A DNA stretch of 64,000 nt from Loripinus fragilis (GCA_964019695.1 OZ026516.1:103602368-103666367); one strand, 5' to 3'; numbered from the stretch's first letter, positions 1 through 12,904 are shown. Numbers and translations: made by a program. Notes: generated by a model not told the origin, from the letters alone.

Positions 1-755
1 CTGAACGGTCACTTGTATACTGAGGGTCATATAATTTTGCTCATTTTATGTATACCAGTGCCAATATATCACCTTTCCTTGTCAAGAAACGTTTGTTCTT
101 AAATGCTGTCTGCTATATCGACTCCTGCATATATTCACCCACACTACAGGCTATTTTTGATCATATAAAACCAAACATTGATTATTAAAGAGCAACTTAA
201 ATCCCATTCCAAAATGCCATAAGCTGACCAATATTTCATTCATTAAGATTAATATGAAGCTAGATCCTGAATGAAATCCAGACTTATAGGCCATGGGATA
301 GATATGAGTCTGATCCGACCCCTTTCCTCACCCCTACCACACACACAGGGGGGGGGGGGGGGGGGGGGGGGTGTTGACTCTGATTTCCATGAAGCCCAAT
401 GTCTTACACTTAAAAGAAAATGTTGCCCTCTGGCAAGTGTGATGTAATATTGTAACATACCATTACGTATGTACTTATGTTACATTTTGCATTACTACCC
501 TATTTCCGGCAATATTTTATGCCAATAGAATCTCCAGAATTGTTTATTATTGTTTACTGGGTCTAATTTTTGATGCTGCTACAAAGACAATTAAGTAAAA
601 TAACCAAAATTTCAAATACCAGCTCCCTACCTTTTAGATTGTTTTAGGCATTTGAAAATAGCTACCACCTCAATAATTTTCAATAATAACAAAGACATGT
701 TTGGCTAAAAAGCTTAGCATAAAGTCGTGAGTTTTAAAAACACACACATATATAT
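1..755. other. Intergenic, no gene seen
   Basis: AT-rich non-coding sequence. The only distinct feature is a 24-nt G run at 348-371 directly after a short CA-rich stretch. Translations here are short and low in complexity, and none resembles a protein family. Confidence 0.6.
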
Positions 756-1372
756 GAGCCACGATCTGTGAAAAACAGCCTTAATGACATTTAGGAATTT
801 TTATGTAAAAATCCTTTGAAAAACACCAAAAATTAAGAAATTTGACAGGTTTATATATTGCCTTAAAACCTATTCAGGTGGATAGTAGAATGAAACTGGC
901 AATTATTTCTGATTAAACTGCTTCGTTATCATGCCATATGTTTCCATGGCAACAACTTTACCTTAGCAACTGTCAGACTTTTCAAAGTATGGTCAGTTGT
1001 TTTCAGACCATGCAAACTCTAGGTAAAAATTAATCAGTGTCAACTTTTTTGTGAATTCCATTGCACACATGCTATGGATAATAAAAAAAAAAGTATGTTA
1101 GCAAGAAATAGCATGTTTTTCATGCACCTGACAAACCCGCAAATCAGAAAGTTAACTTTGACGTCATTAGTAACGTCATGACGTTTCTAACGTTGTGTGT
1201 TAAAGTTAAGACAGTGTAAAGTTTCAAACGACCATATTTCCATGACTAATGGAGGGAGATAACTTCAATAAATTTGCAGGATAACTTCTTAACACTTCGT
1301 CGATTAAGTGTGTGTAATTAACTAAATTTTGACGACTTGGTCATTAAGGCTGGTTTTCACAGATTGTGGCTC
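756..1372. mobile_element. MITE with GAGCC terminal inverted repeats (617 bp)
   Basis: The left end GAGCCACGATCTGTGAAAAA and the right end, which reads as its inverse complement (ending CAGATTGTGGCTC), form inverted repeats of about 35 bp. Both ends are flanked by ATAT, a possible 4-bp target duplication, although the flanks are AT repeats and therefore ambiguous. The interior has no transposase frame, so the element is non-autonomous. The first bases match the 237-bp GAGCC MITEs found further right, which suggests one superfamily. Confidence 0.75.
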
Positions 1373-4300
1373 ATATATATTCAGCAGCCATCTTAATAGA
1401 TAAATTACTAGCAGTATATTATACTTGAGTAGCATGCTTATCTTGAAACCATAATGCAAATAGTGATGTATGTAACATAAAAATATGCTAATGGAAACCC
1501 TCCCGCATTGAGGGGATATTCATACACTATGATTTTCTAAAACTGCATCAACTGTATATAAGAATATAAGATACAAAATGGCTCAAGTTAGTTTCTGACA
1601 GTTTGTGGTTTACTGTGTTACAGCCATCTTAACTCTGTCACCCTATTTTAGTCTCAAATCCTATTGTGCAAATAAAAGTCAGAATTAATTCTTATTAATC
1701 ATCATTTTCTATCAAACGCATTGAACACTCTTAAATAAATTCATCCAAAAGTAACAGTATGTAGCAAAACAATCTTCATCTATAGTAGTACTGTTAGATA
1801 CGTTGCTTAATTTCAAATATATTAATATATAGTACAGTGATATCACTAGACCACTGGCTGCCAAAAGACCTCCAAGGCTTTGTCCATTATGGTCTTCAAC
1901 AAACTCTTTATATAATCGACAAAAAATATATAATAGCTCTACAGCAGATACCCTGCAATACCTTAAAATATAGGAATTCTAAAGTGATATTAAATTAGTT
2001 CTTATTCTTACATGTAGTTTTTAATTGAACGCAAATGACTCGCAGTATAATTGTATCTAATATAGACACCTTTTTTTACAGTTTTACGAGTAAAGAGTGG
2101 TGCTGTCTCTGTCACAGCTTAACGAGAGATGGCCCATCACATTCGGCATGTTGGCAGGATGGGATTTGTTTCACATGAGACAAATCTAGTTTTTGTGGGG
2201 GCATTTAGTCTATCACATTCTTCTGTTCCTGCGCACTTCCTCTGTGAGGAGCCCTGGGATATTAAACCTTAAATTAATCAATGAATTCAAATAAATATTA
2301 CAGCAATCTTAATTCAACGTATCTTAGCATTTCAGGCTAAAGTTTTATCATTTATGACATTTTGGACAAATATGGACCCATATCATATGTTTTATATCAT
2401 AATATATGTTACCTTAAAATTGACAGAACACGAGAAGTGTCTTTATTCAGCTGTTACTTGAGTTCTATCATATCCACTTTATTAAGAATTTAAAACCGAA
2501 TAACTTTGAACAAACCAATAAAATCTTGTTGTTATTTTAAAAAAAGTTAAAAAAACATTATGTTTTGCAAAGATAAATGTGGATTGATTATGAATTTTAA
2601 AAATAGATAATAAAGTTCTATTTTGTACAAACTAGTAGCTATATATATATTTAGTGCAAAATTAGATTTAAATAAATCTAAACACCTCATTATGTATAAT
2701 TTATAGCAAGTACTAGGCATTAAATAGAATGTATTAAAGTAAGTTATATATACTAGACATGAGATAAACAAACAACATAATGGTAATATTCACCAGAAAA
2801 TGTTAAATATCGCCTTACACTATTCTTTATCAATAGAATGCTTATATGTTTAAAGTGTCTAAAGGCTTACAGATAGGATTGTGTGCTCAATTTCAATGCG
2901 AAGGTATTTACCTTATAAACATTCTATTTAGGGTCATCATACTCAGCAGCTTGTAACTCTTATAACCCTGTGAATGAATCTAACTGTTTGCAGTTTTGCA
3001 TTTGGCAGTAAAAGGCCTGTAAGGGTCATGGTATTATAAACTAAAATATGCATCAAAGTTTATCAAATAAAGATATTAAAAAGTATCAATACTTTATATA
3101 GTGCAGTTCACAAATATAACGTATGTAACATAAAGTAATATAAGTAACACACTTCTGCTTGAACAAAACGCTTTTAAAAGCCATCCTGCAATAAAAAGAG
3201 CACATACAAGCTCAAAAAAGTATGTAACTATGCCTAAGAGTACCTTAACATTGGCACCAAAATATTATTGATTACATTTGGGGTAACATATATAAGTTTG
3301 ATGTTACATAATAATGTGATTTTTCTCTGAGGGCTAACATATCTCATTCTGTGCCATATATATTGTAGTATCAGGAAATCATAGTCACAAAAATCCCCCA
3401 AGAGGAGATTACAGGTTCTATGGTCAATAACGCTTCTCTTGGAAGCCTTTCATGAGTCCATATCGTTTGCAATATAGAATTACGTAGAAAGTGTATCAGC
3501 AGCTGTGAGGGCAGACATCAATTTAAATAAGGTTCTTTTTTTTCTAGGGAAAGATATATTGTTGATATTAAGAACTGTGTCACTGATACACTGATAAGGG
3601 TTTTACGTTTACGTTTTTTTACAAAATATAAGGAAAGCAATTAAGTAATTTTAAATTATTGTGGAAAACATCTTTTCAACTCATCCATAATTAAGCCTGA
3701 TCATGTTTATATTTTGTCCTGAAACTGTTGTCTGTTTAAGAAATATATCAACCTCAGCAGTGAATTGTTGAGTAATAATGCACTGGTTGGAGGTCAGTTG
3801 TAAAGAAGATCAAATCACGAGCGTGCAGCAATTGATCATATGGAAGCTCACACTATGAACCCTGATTAGGCTGTTTCCAAATTACCATAAAGTAGCAGTC
3901 TGATCATGTCCCATAATGTTTACACAAAACCATATAAATGCATATTGCATAAAGATGAAATTGTAACATTACGACCAAAAACAGTCAAGCCATGCACATT
4001 TGCCTATTTGGTTAGTTGCTTAATGTCCAGGGCTTAATGCTGTGGACATTGAAGGATGGCTATTTATCCTAATCACAATTTCCCCCTTTACAGCCTTACT
4101 TTAAGTATTTAAAGACTATAAGTATCCTCCAGAAATTGATAACTGTCCTGCTGAAATCAATGATAAGCAGAGTATGTAAAACAAAAGGTTTAATAACCAT
4201 CTCATTTAAAGGATGATAGTAAAGTTTGGAATTCAAAAACACAATCTTCAAAAGGCTTGACTGTACACATTGCCGGCTGTACAATGAAACCAGACAGGCA

Positions 4301-5589
4301 AAATGTATGCTTTGTCTCCTACCAGGGTGCATTATTAAACAAACCAGTTCTAAATGAATTCATGTTGCATAAACACTTTTTTGTTGTATATTTACTTCAA
4401 AGCATGAAATATTAACGATATCAAGACTATTTGTTGTTTGGAAAAACAAATTGGTACCAAAATATAGTAATAATCTATTCAACTAAATGTGTTAATGATG
4501 GCAAGTGCCTGTTCAATACAGACAGTCAAGATCACAAGCACCCGTTCATTTTACCGCCAAGTGCCCATTCACATGGTGTAAAAAGGTGGCATGACTAGCC
4601 GTTACATATTATTCCAGTTAACACTCTTTCAGCAACTTTTATTCAAGAATAAACATGATATGTAATTGTAGAAGGTAGATACATAAGAAGAACGTACAAA
4701 CTTAATTGTTATGCTATATTTCATTCCAACTTTACAAAGTGATCACATTGAAACGAAGTATCAATGGATTGATCGGTGTCATTATTTTTAAGAGAACGAT
4801 GACAAATATCAGTTTTAATATTACCTATTAACAGGATAATTATCTGGGTACTTACGCGAGTATGAATGAATTCATGACAGATACACAAATGGTTGCTGTG
4901 TTGACATATTTATGCACCCTGTGTTTTCTTTTGAGAGCAAGTGACTGAACCTCCAATGTACAACGCTGCAAGTGCCGTATTTTGCCGTTCACTCGCAATT
5001 GTCCGGTCACTTCCGCTCCCTGGGTGTGATTTAAGGCTGTTAATTGTTTTATCGCGTTTTTCTAGTTGATCTTCAGCACAAACAAACAATTTCCGGTTTA
5101 TTCGTATAATCAGCAGGTCATGCACACCAGAGTGCATATGTTAAATGCGACATTTCATGCGCAACCTTATATGCTGGATTGGTATAAGCACAACGACCTG
5201 GTCATAGATACAAATGGTTGCATAGCTACTGAAATAATAATCAAAGCGTTGAATACTATTTATGTCCCCCAGCCAAAATTATTTACTGGATGCATTTGAG
5301 TGTTGTACATCTGTCTGCTCATCTGTTAGTCTGTCTGTATGTCGTACTTTTGTATCTGTGAAGTATCTCCCAAACGCCTGATTCGATTACGAGAGTAATT
5401 CACATAAATGTGCACCTATGTAAAAGAATGTGCAGAATAAATGTCACAGTCCCTTCACTTTAAGATCATGGTCATAGCAGGAAGTCATCGGTTACATGTA
5501 CAGAATGCGTGTCTGCTGCATATTTTATACACGTCCTGGGTCAGATATCCAACAGTCGTGATAGCTCTGTGTTCTATATCACTTATCTA
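1373..5589. other. Intergenic, no gene recognised
   Basis: Long AT-rich stretch with only short spurious frames. One partial copy of a dispersed inverted-repeat family lies at about 3738-3843. About 200 bp at 2060-2270 is richer in G+C than its surroundings but has no recognisable identity. Confidence 0.5.
3738..3843. repeat. Dispersed repeat, 'TTGAGTAATAATTCACTG' family, copy 1
   Basis: Shares the blocks AAGAAATATATCA, GAATTGTTGAGTAATAAT and AAGAAGATCAAATCACGAGC with copies at 31602-31760 and 57410-57595. The two later copies show both arms of an inverted repeat, so this one is a single arm or truncated copy. Confidence 0.6.
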
Positions 5590-5730
5590 TTATGAGACCA
5601 CTGTAGCTCAGTTAGTAGAGTGTCTGACTTGTGACTAAGAGATCGCAGTTTACAACAACAACAAAAACTCTGAGCTGTGTCATTGAGCAGTACTTGTACT
5701 TGTTCAACCGAGGAACGCGCCCTTTCATTA
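5590..5730 (+). repeat. tRNA-derived SINE, partial
   Basis: Begins with a tRNA-like head containing an A-box-like TAGCTCAGTTAGTAGAGTG, then a degenerate B-box region. The body block (CATTGAGCAGTACTTGTACT, GTTCAACCGAGG) matches the 'cttagtactggttcaaccc' body of the other SINE copies in this window. It is not a functional tRNA: there is no acceptor-stem closure and the sequence continues as a SINE. Confidence 0.6.
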
Positions 5731-5857
5731 CTGAACTATTATTAACTGTGACGTAGAGCAATGACGTAGAGCATTCAAACAAATACTTCGGCATTTTTGG
5801 CAGAGACAACTGTTTCAAAGTAGACAACTTACGTTATAGCAAGGATTTCAGAGTAAG

Positions 5858-5995
5858 TTAGGGTGCAAAGATCAGGAATCGATACAATCAAGTACCACAC
5901 CTGACCCAGGATACCAATGGGAAAGTGACAAACTCACAGCAGACACCACAAACGAGAGCCAAGAGGTCAGCCCTTTCCCAGCAGGTGACCACAAA
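5858..5995 (-). repeat. 3' end fragment of the broken RT element
   Basis: Read on the minus strand this matches the tail of the retroelement at 11.2-12.5 kb: a 'GGTCACCTGCTGGGAAAG' block, then CACTTTCCCATTGGTATCC, GGGTCAGGTGTGGTACTTG and GATTCCTGATCTTTGCACCC. It is a solitary 3' fragment of about 140 bp, as a truncated retrotransposed copy would leave. Confidence 0.65.
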
Positions 5996-6451
5996 GCACA
6001 TATTGAACAATTTGAACATGCTACATTTTGTTTTGATAAACTGGTGTGAATGAACACATAAAATAGAATGTTTCGATCACTTAACATTCAATGTATTTGT
6101 GTTTATTTGGTATCAATGATTATTTACCATCTGCAAATAAGTGGTTACTGCATAAACTGCATTTTGATTGCAAACACTTCAATTAAGCGATAAATATTGA
6201 GGAAACAAACAGTTTAGCCAAGCTATTGTACACACTTTTGCATTAAAAGTACATGACACTCTTATTATGAATAAGTTTCATGCGTCGTTCGGCATCCATG
6301 CTATTGACTGTTGTGCTGTACAATCTTTCTTGTATGAATAACATTGAATTGAAAAACTCACACACCTAAATCAAAGAAATACATAAATTCATTTTGCACT
6401 TCAAGTTCAACATATGCAAATGCTGTTTGTAAAATACCAATTTGATACCAT

Positions 6452-6500
6452 GTTTTGTTTGTTTGTTTGTTTTGTTGCTTTACGTCCCAGTCAACAAATG
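6452..6500 (-). repeat. SINE 3' tail, strongly truncated
   Basis: The block GTTTGTTTGTTTGTTTTG followed by TTTACGTCCCAGTCAAC equals the 3' tail, in minus orientation, of the longer SINEs at 9425-9636 and 56787-56998. The tRNA head and body are missing, as in 5'-truncated SINE copies. Confidence 0.6.
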
Positions 6501-8044
6501 ATAATATGCACATTTTATTCCATTTTCTATCTGGTATCTAAGTCTCTCCAGTGAATTTTAGTGTTTCAGTACTTTGATAAGCATGAATTGAGTGGTACAT
6601 TTCAGGATAAAATTTGCAAAAAAAGTTTTTACGGTATTTGCTGCTATTTGACAGTCAATTACCATTTTACGGTTTAAAATTATATGCACAATAATATGAG
6701 AAGTAGTTTTATCTGGTTTCTCTTGCAGACATATATGTAATTAGGTCACGAAGTACACGAGGGGGGGGGGGGGGGTTACCATTGGCTTAGTATTAAGTGT
6801 GGTTGATGAGGCATGTGTTAAACCCAACAAATAATCATAAAAAGACATTTTAATGAGGAAAATTAATTATGGACGTTAAAATTAGAGACTCCAAGGAATC
6901 ATTTGGTAATATTTTGGTATGGGTATGTGGGGGTGTTCTTTACAATTGATTTTTTACTGTAAAAGTGGGCTCATTTTAATATAAACCCGTAACACGTCCT
7001 TTGCCATAGCCATCAGGTCTGTAGTCTTCATCTGGGGCTTCATTTAATTAAAACCTGTGCATATAAACAAAGGTAGGCTGTAAGATTATGTATTTATTTT
7101 CTGTGTGCCTTTATCACTTACAATTGTCCTAAAATATTCTCGTTTGCAGGTGTTTAAACTAATTCTATAATGTAACATACTTCACATTTACACATAATGG
7201 AACAATGTATATCCTGGTCTCAAAGCACATTGTCAGTTGTTCCAACATATTTGCACACCACGATTAATGAAATTTATCTTAATAACGTTTAATTCTTATT
7301 CTAGTGTATACATTGATTTGCATAAACTATAACTTGATGTTTACATTATTGCAATAAGATGTTATTATGACTCTGAAGAAGTAATGTATGTGACAGAAAT
7401 TTGGTTTATAGTATTACCAAAATAATTATTTTGTCTTTACAAGAGATCATTTTTAAAATGAAAGCAAATAACTATCATGAACAATGCTGCATCTTTAAAG
7501 TTGTTTGCTGTGTGTTCCCATACATGTAGCTCCTAAGCTGCTTAAATGCAATAAATACATGATAAGGAATCCTTAGGATTAATCTGTTGACACCCCACTG
7601 ACTCAAGTTTTTTTCTTCTCTGCTAGACAATTAAGGTGTATTTCATTTTTATTATTAACTTCCTTTGGCATCCACTTCACTTGCTGGAACATAAACGGGT
7701 CATTTGTTGAATTCAAAGAATATGTTCGTGTAGTGTTTGTTCTTGCCATAAACACTTTGAGAATCTTTGTCATTACCAAATGATCTGTGCTTTAAGCTGG
7801 TTCTTTTAATTAACCAATCTTTGAGCTGGGCTCCAGATAAGAAGGCGTAAAGGGTATTTAAGCATTGATATTTTGGAATTCAGCATTGAAAATTAAATTG
7901 AAGGGTGAAAATACCCTTTGCAGTTTGAGGTTTCAGTGCTGATATTCAATTTATGTGGTGCAATTTTTTATTCTTAGCTAGAAAAAACTAATAAATATAC
8001 ACCAATTGTGTAAATCTTGGAAGTTTTCTTAAAAATGCAACATG
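6501..8044. other. Intergenic, no gene seen
   Basis: AT-rich DNA with a 15-nt G run at 6761-6775. No domain-like translation and no clear repeat boundaries. Confidence 0.5.
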
Positions 8045-8052
8045 TATTTGAT

Positions 8053-8838
8053 TAGGGCTGTCACGATATGCCATAAGCGTATCGCGATATATTGCGATAT
8101 GTGGCAAGCATATTGCAATAATATCACAATATATTGTCCCAAAATGTCAAGATGCATTTTGGATTAAAATGAAAAGAATATTGACTTAAGATTGAATTTT
8201 TAGATCCAGAGTCTTTACCATATGCCCTCAACAAGACTCAGAGGCCCAAAATCCCTACAATATAGCTTGCAATTGTCAGATCTTGTGATCGTACTGGCCT
8301 GGGCTAAATGAAATAATTACAGCCGGCTCTAACAGCCAGTATTCAAATGAAATTACCTTGCACCTTTTTTGGTAGAACTACTTGGAGGCACTTGTGAAAG
8401 GGTCATGGTTGGGCTGACCTGAGTATCCACAGCTATTGTTTTGATTTCATGAGTTACCATTTGGCTAGTGGGTGCTTGTAATTGAGATGCAAACTCAAAT
8501 TTGTTGTTCTGCCAAATTAAATTTAGGTGCCAATAAACTTTACTGCCTTGTCGCAGTGCCTACAGATATATATAGTGTCCCTGATGCAAGCCAGCAGATA
8601 TGCACCTCTTTGTACCACAACTAAATTTCTTTCCAATCAACTTTATTTGCATGAGTTTTGATGACTTTCCTCTGACCTTTCAATGGAAAACTAAATAAAA
8701 AAGCAAACCCTTCACTTTCATGTGTTTCTATTTATAGTAACAACGATATATCACGATACGCCTTTCGTACCGATATATTGTACCTTTTCAGACTTATATC
8801 GCAATATACCAATATACCGATATATCGTGACAGCCCTA
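8053..8838. mobile_element. hAT-type non-autonomous transposon (786 bp, 8-bp TSD)
   Basis: Terminal inverted repeats start TAGGGCTGTCACGATAT on the left and end TATCGTGACAGCCCTA on the right. Each end is followed by many CGATATAT-type subterminal motifs. The flanks are an exact 8-bp direct repeat, TATTTGAT (8045-8052 and 8839-8846). An 8-bp target duplication is characteristic of the hAT superfamily. There is no transposase frame inside, so it depends on a relative elsewhere in the genome. The exact duplication suggests a fairly recent insertion. Confidence 0.88.
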
Positions 8839-9424
8839 TATTTGATACAAGCAACTTTTCTTTAAAATATGTTAAGCAAATATTGGGTCTTTTTACAAGG
8901 CTTTGCATTTTCTGCAATTAGATATTTTTAATATTGAGTAAAATACTCATTAAATTAAAAAGTAGGGGTGAAATACCCATTGGTCCAAATCCTTATCTAG
9001 ACCACTGTTTGAGTGAAGTGCCCTTTAACATATTCCTTACATATTTTGATATTGAAATCTTAATCAAACATTCTAATGTGATATTCACTATATGATTTGT
9101 ATATTCTATCTGTAACAGCTATAAGCAAATACACAATATGATAGGCCATGAATTACAAAGCATTGATCTTGGATAAACCTGTATATTGTATTATTTAGAT
9201 GTGCCGGTACCACATATTTACCCAAAACCACACTTAATTAATAGCATTTGGACTGCATTACAATGCAGGTATGATAAGGCAATTATGTTGTTACCATGAA
9301 ATCTATATCATAACGTTATACTTACAAAAAAGAGAGAACATATGCATTTGTTTCAATAGGAAATATAATATGAATGCTAAGTCTTTATGATATCATAATA
9401 CTAAACTATAAAGAAACGCATATT

Positions 9425-9636
9425 ATTTGTTTGTTTGTATGCTTGACGTCCCAGTCAACGTTTTTTCAATCCTGTTTGGATGATTTCCTGTCTTCCTGGG
9501 TTGAACCAGTACTAAGCAGCAGATAACGTGTCTTGCTCAAAGACAGAACACAGCGACTTTGCACGAGGTGAGTCTCGAACTAGCAACCGTTTGATTCCCA
9601 GTCTAATTCTCTACCAACTGAGCCACTGCGCTCCAC
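9425..9636 (-). repeat. tRNA-derived SINE, near full length
   Basis: On the minus strand it begins GGAGCGCAGTGGCTCAGTTG (A box region), then has a B-box-like GCTAGTTCGAGACTC. The body contains CTTTGAGCAAGACACG and CTTAGTACTGGTTCAACCC, followed by GTTGACTGGGACGTCAAGC and a CAAA-type tail. The order head-body-tail is that of a tRNA-derived SINE. Related copies are at 33488, 40134 and 56787. Confidence 0.8.
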
Positions 9637-9639
9637 GGA

Positions 9640-10740
9640 AAACCCTATCAAAACACAGCTGGAATCTACGATGTGATGGTCATGGAGGAACTGATATTCA
9701 TTTTTAGCAAGAAATATGATGTATACATGATCAAATTACTATTGTTATGTATGCTACAATCAGGATAATATGCTATACAAATGCATGGATATTTTAAATT
9801 TGTTGATGGCCAAGCAATCTGTTTTGGTAAACATAAACAGAGCTTAATTCCATTGTTTATTTCTATGATGCTTTATGAGCCCTTATGCATATTTTAGTAA
9901 CATATTAAGCCATATTTCATATAATTACTCAAGTATAGTGAAGGCTTTGTGCAAATGAAGATCTGTTTGAATTGAATTGATTTTAGCATGGTATAAAAGT
10001 AAAATGAGTTGTACATTGCACTTATAAGTAAAATGCAAAATATTTAATGTAGAACCTGCATCCAAAAATAATTTATTACTGCACACTTGATATTGTAACG
10101 TATGTAACAGTATGACTACGATTTCTTTACTTGGATATAATAAATAATGAATAAGCATTAGTTATATTTTGTTGAGTTCCAGATAAATTCTAAGACAAAA
10201 ACGATTTAGATGACTATAAGTCAATAAGTAACATAGATAACTAGCTGTCATGTATAAAAGCAATGCTTTTAACCCACACATTATAAGGATAAGAAGTGTA
10301 TACATTCGAGCAAAACTTCAAATCTGCTATTTCTAATAGGGGTGAAGAGAATACGTTTTTTCTTAGGCACACACTTTCGAAAGCAAGATGTTATAGAAAA
10401 TGAGCATACATTAAAATGCGGTAACATAGTCAATATACAGAAAAAACAAGGATTCTTCAGTGACATTTGATTTTTATTTGCAAATTTATTTAACATTTAT
10501 GCTTTTGAATGATCAGGAATATCTTTTAGGAGAATTTAATTAGCTCCTTGAAGAGAAGACACGTATCAAAATTATGTACAGCTGTTTTATTGTGTTAAAC
10601 ATTTTGATCCTACCCCTGCCCTACATATCCTTGTTTACACAATTTCTGCACAGGTTGTCAGATTGACTGTTTTCAGCATAAAATTACCTACAAAACGGTA
10701 TTATTAATCTATTAATAATTTACTAGCCATCTTATTTGGA
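9640..10740. other. Intergenic, no gene seen
   Basis: AT-rich sequence with only short, low-complexity frames. Nothing recognisable up to the start of the RT-element homology near 10740. Confidence 0.5.
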
Positions 10741-11160
10741 CAATATTTTAAACATTTAATAATGTTTATTTTGACAATATGGTTAGTCAAATATACCCTT
10801 CAGAGCTCCAACTTAATAAAGCCAATACCTCTGATACCAAAGCCGCATTTTTAGACTTGCATTTGTCAATTTCTAATGAAATTGTTTTTACCAAAATTTA
10901 TGATAAACGTGACGACTTTGATTTTGAAATTGTCAATTTCCCATTTTTAGATGCTGATGTTCCTCGCTCAACATCCTATGGAGGCTATATCTCTCAACTC
11001 GTACGTTTTGATAGAGCGTCTAGCTGTGTTACTTACTTCAACACACACAATAAATTTTTAATTCAGAAACTTCTTAAACAAGGCTATCGGTATCATAAAC
11101 TTCGCAAAACCTTTTCTAAATTTTATAGATGATACTATGATTTGATATCTAAATTCCAAG
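10740..11160 (+). pseudogene. Reverse-transcriptase element, C-terminal ORF fragment, copy 1
   Basis: An open frame at 10779-11132 encodes about 117 residues with the segments KAAFLDLHLSISNEI, KIYDKRDDFDFEIVNFPFLD, GGYISQLVRF and KLLKQGYRYHKLRKTFSKFY. I recognise this as the C-terminal part of a retroelement polymerase common in aquatic invertebrates, probably Penelope- or DIRS-like; the clade is uncertain. No catalytic YxDD box lies in the fragment. A second copy is at 44690-44975. The reading continues past the stop at about 11130 as further degraded homology and resumes at about 11715-11945, so the copy is broken. Confidence 0.65.
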
Positions 11161-11183
11161 TTGGACTTAAACATCTGTTGATG

Positions 11184-11700
11184 AGATGGTAGGGGCCTGA
11201 TGCTTTGGCTGTTGTCAGGACCACCGGAGTTTACCTGTTGGATTTCTTTTGCTCCGGTATTCAGTTTTATTTACTGTTGAGTCCCTATCTTTGCTTTATC
11301 TCCTTTTTATATCTTGATTTATATGTTCTAAGAGATGATGCATCGATAAGTTAGGGGTCTTTCATGCAAACCAAACATCTATGTGTCTTGACCCACATCT
11401 GAACTAAGAGAGAGGTTGGTGCACCGTTAAACCAGTTTAAGCCCTCCAATAAAATATTTTTACTGACTGTTCCAAGGCGGTGCTTCTTTTGTGGATCATT
11501 TATGTTATTTCTGTCTAGTGTTGTTATGCCTTCATGCACGTCTGTTTGTTGATGCCTTGTGGTCACCTGCTGGGAAAGTGCTGACCTCTTGTCTCTCGTT
11601 TGTGATGTCTAATTGCGACGTTATCACTTTCCCATTGGCATCCTGGGTCAGGTGTGGCGCTTGATTGTATGGATTCCTGATCTTTGCCCTCGTTCTTACT
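11184..11700 (+). repeat. RT-element 3' region, copy 1 of a direct repeat
   Basis: Starts GATGGTAGGGGCCTGATGCT and runs through AGGGGTCTTTCATGCAAACC to GATTCCTGATCTTTGCCCTC. A second, diverged copy starts with the same words at 11991, 807 bp downstream. The two flank the fragment at 11715-11945 that continues the polymerase ORF (it contains GAACCTGAATTCTATGATGA and GTCAACCCAATCACGGTTGG). The order is therefore ORF part, 3' part, ORF part, 3' part. Confidence 0.65.
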
Positions 11701-11714
11701 TAAATCTCTCTTTG

Positions 11715-11950
11715 CCAAGGACTTTCAGAACCTGAATTCTATGATGACTTGGTATATAAATTGAAGAAGATTGTTGGCTCTAATAATTTAATAATTTTTC
11801 AGCGCAGTTCATTAAAATAATTTCCCATTATGAAAAGATTGGCTATAAAATTAATGTATTGCAACAAACTGCATGCTTGGTGGTCAACCCAATCACGGTT
11901 GGCAACTTAGCTTTCCTCTTTAATTGCATGCTGGTGGGTCGGAATTCAGT
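11715..11950 (+). pseudogene. RT-element ORF terminal fragment
   Basis: Contains stretches that translate to LSEPEFYDDLVYKLKKIVG-like and VNPITVGNLAFLFNC-like residues with frame breaks. These are the expected terminus of the ORF begun at 10779. It is separated from that part by a copy of the 3' region. Confidence 0.5.
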
Positions 11951-11990
11951 TTCTTTGACAGTTCCGACTTAAATACTTATCTATTGATCA

Positions 11991-12500
11991 GATGGTAGGG
12001 GCCTGATGCTTTGGCTGTTTGTCAGGCCCACAAGGGTTTACCCGTTGGATTTCTTTTGCTGCGGTATTCAGTTTTATTTACTGTTGAGTCCTTGTCTTTG
12101 CGTCTTTGCTTTACCTCCTTTTTATATCTTGATATATATATATATGTTCTAGGAGATGATGTATTGATAAGTTAGGGGTCTTTCAGGCAAACCAAATATC
12201 TATGTGTCTTGATCCACATCTGAATTAAGGGTGAGGTTGGCGCCGTGAAAACGGTTTAGGCCCTCCAGTAAAATATTTTACTGACCGTTCCAAGGCAGTA
12301 CTTCTTTTGTGGATCATTTATGTTTTTCTGTCTTTTGTTTCTTATGCCTTTGCGCGCTATTGTTTATTTGTGCCTGGGAAAGGGCTGGCCTCTTGGGTCT
12401 CATTTGTGGTGTCTAACTGTGATTTTGTCACTTTCCCATTGGTATCCTGGGTCAGGTGTGGTACTTGGTTTTATCGATTCCTGATCTTTGCACCCTTACT
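11991..12500 (+). repeat. RT-element 3' region, copy 2 of a direct repeat
   Basis: Aligns word by word with 11184-11700 (GGGGCCTGATGCTTTGGCTG, GTTAGGGGTCTTTCAGGCAA, TTTCCCATTGGTATCCTGGG). A further decayed third piece follows at about 12575-12740 (TGATCACCTGCTTGGAAAGG, CACTTTCCCATTTGGCGTC). The frame at 12307-12558 lies in this repeat and is not a gene. Confidence 0.65.
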
Positions 12501-12904
12501 TACTTTGGTACAAAGGGGGTGCAACGAAACCTTCTTTTTGGGGTCTCACCTTGACTAGCTGTCTTGTCTATTCATTGTAGACTTGTGATCACCTGCTTGG
12601 AAAGGACTGAACTCTTGGATCTCTTTTGTGTGATGTTTCTTGTGTTTAACTTTTTGTCACTTTCCCATTTGGCGTCTCGGGTCATGGGTGTGGTACATGG
12701 TTGTATCAATTCTTGCTCTTAGCCTTCTTCTTTACTTTCAAATGTTGAGCTCATTCTATAGAAAACAGCTACTTATTTCTTATTATTTTACTAAAAAATA
12801 ACTTATTCAAATCTCCCAGAAATCTCTTATAAGTCCATTAAACATTTATATAAATCACTAAGGACGTTTAAGCAAATATGGTCGCGGGGACGTTTGTAAT
12901 AATA

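Noticed and set aside
8732..8917. 61-residue minus-strand frame
   Set aside because: It reads through the terminal repeat of the hAT-type element (CGATATAT motifs) and its right flank; not a gene.
9595..9640. Possible tRNA genes at this and similar places (5593, 33495, 40140, 56985)
   Set aside because: A and B boxes are present, but each continues into a common body and CAAA-type or AT-rich tail, and the acceptor stem is not closed; they are SINEs.
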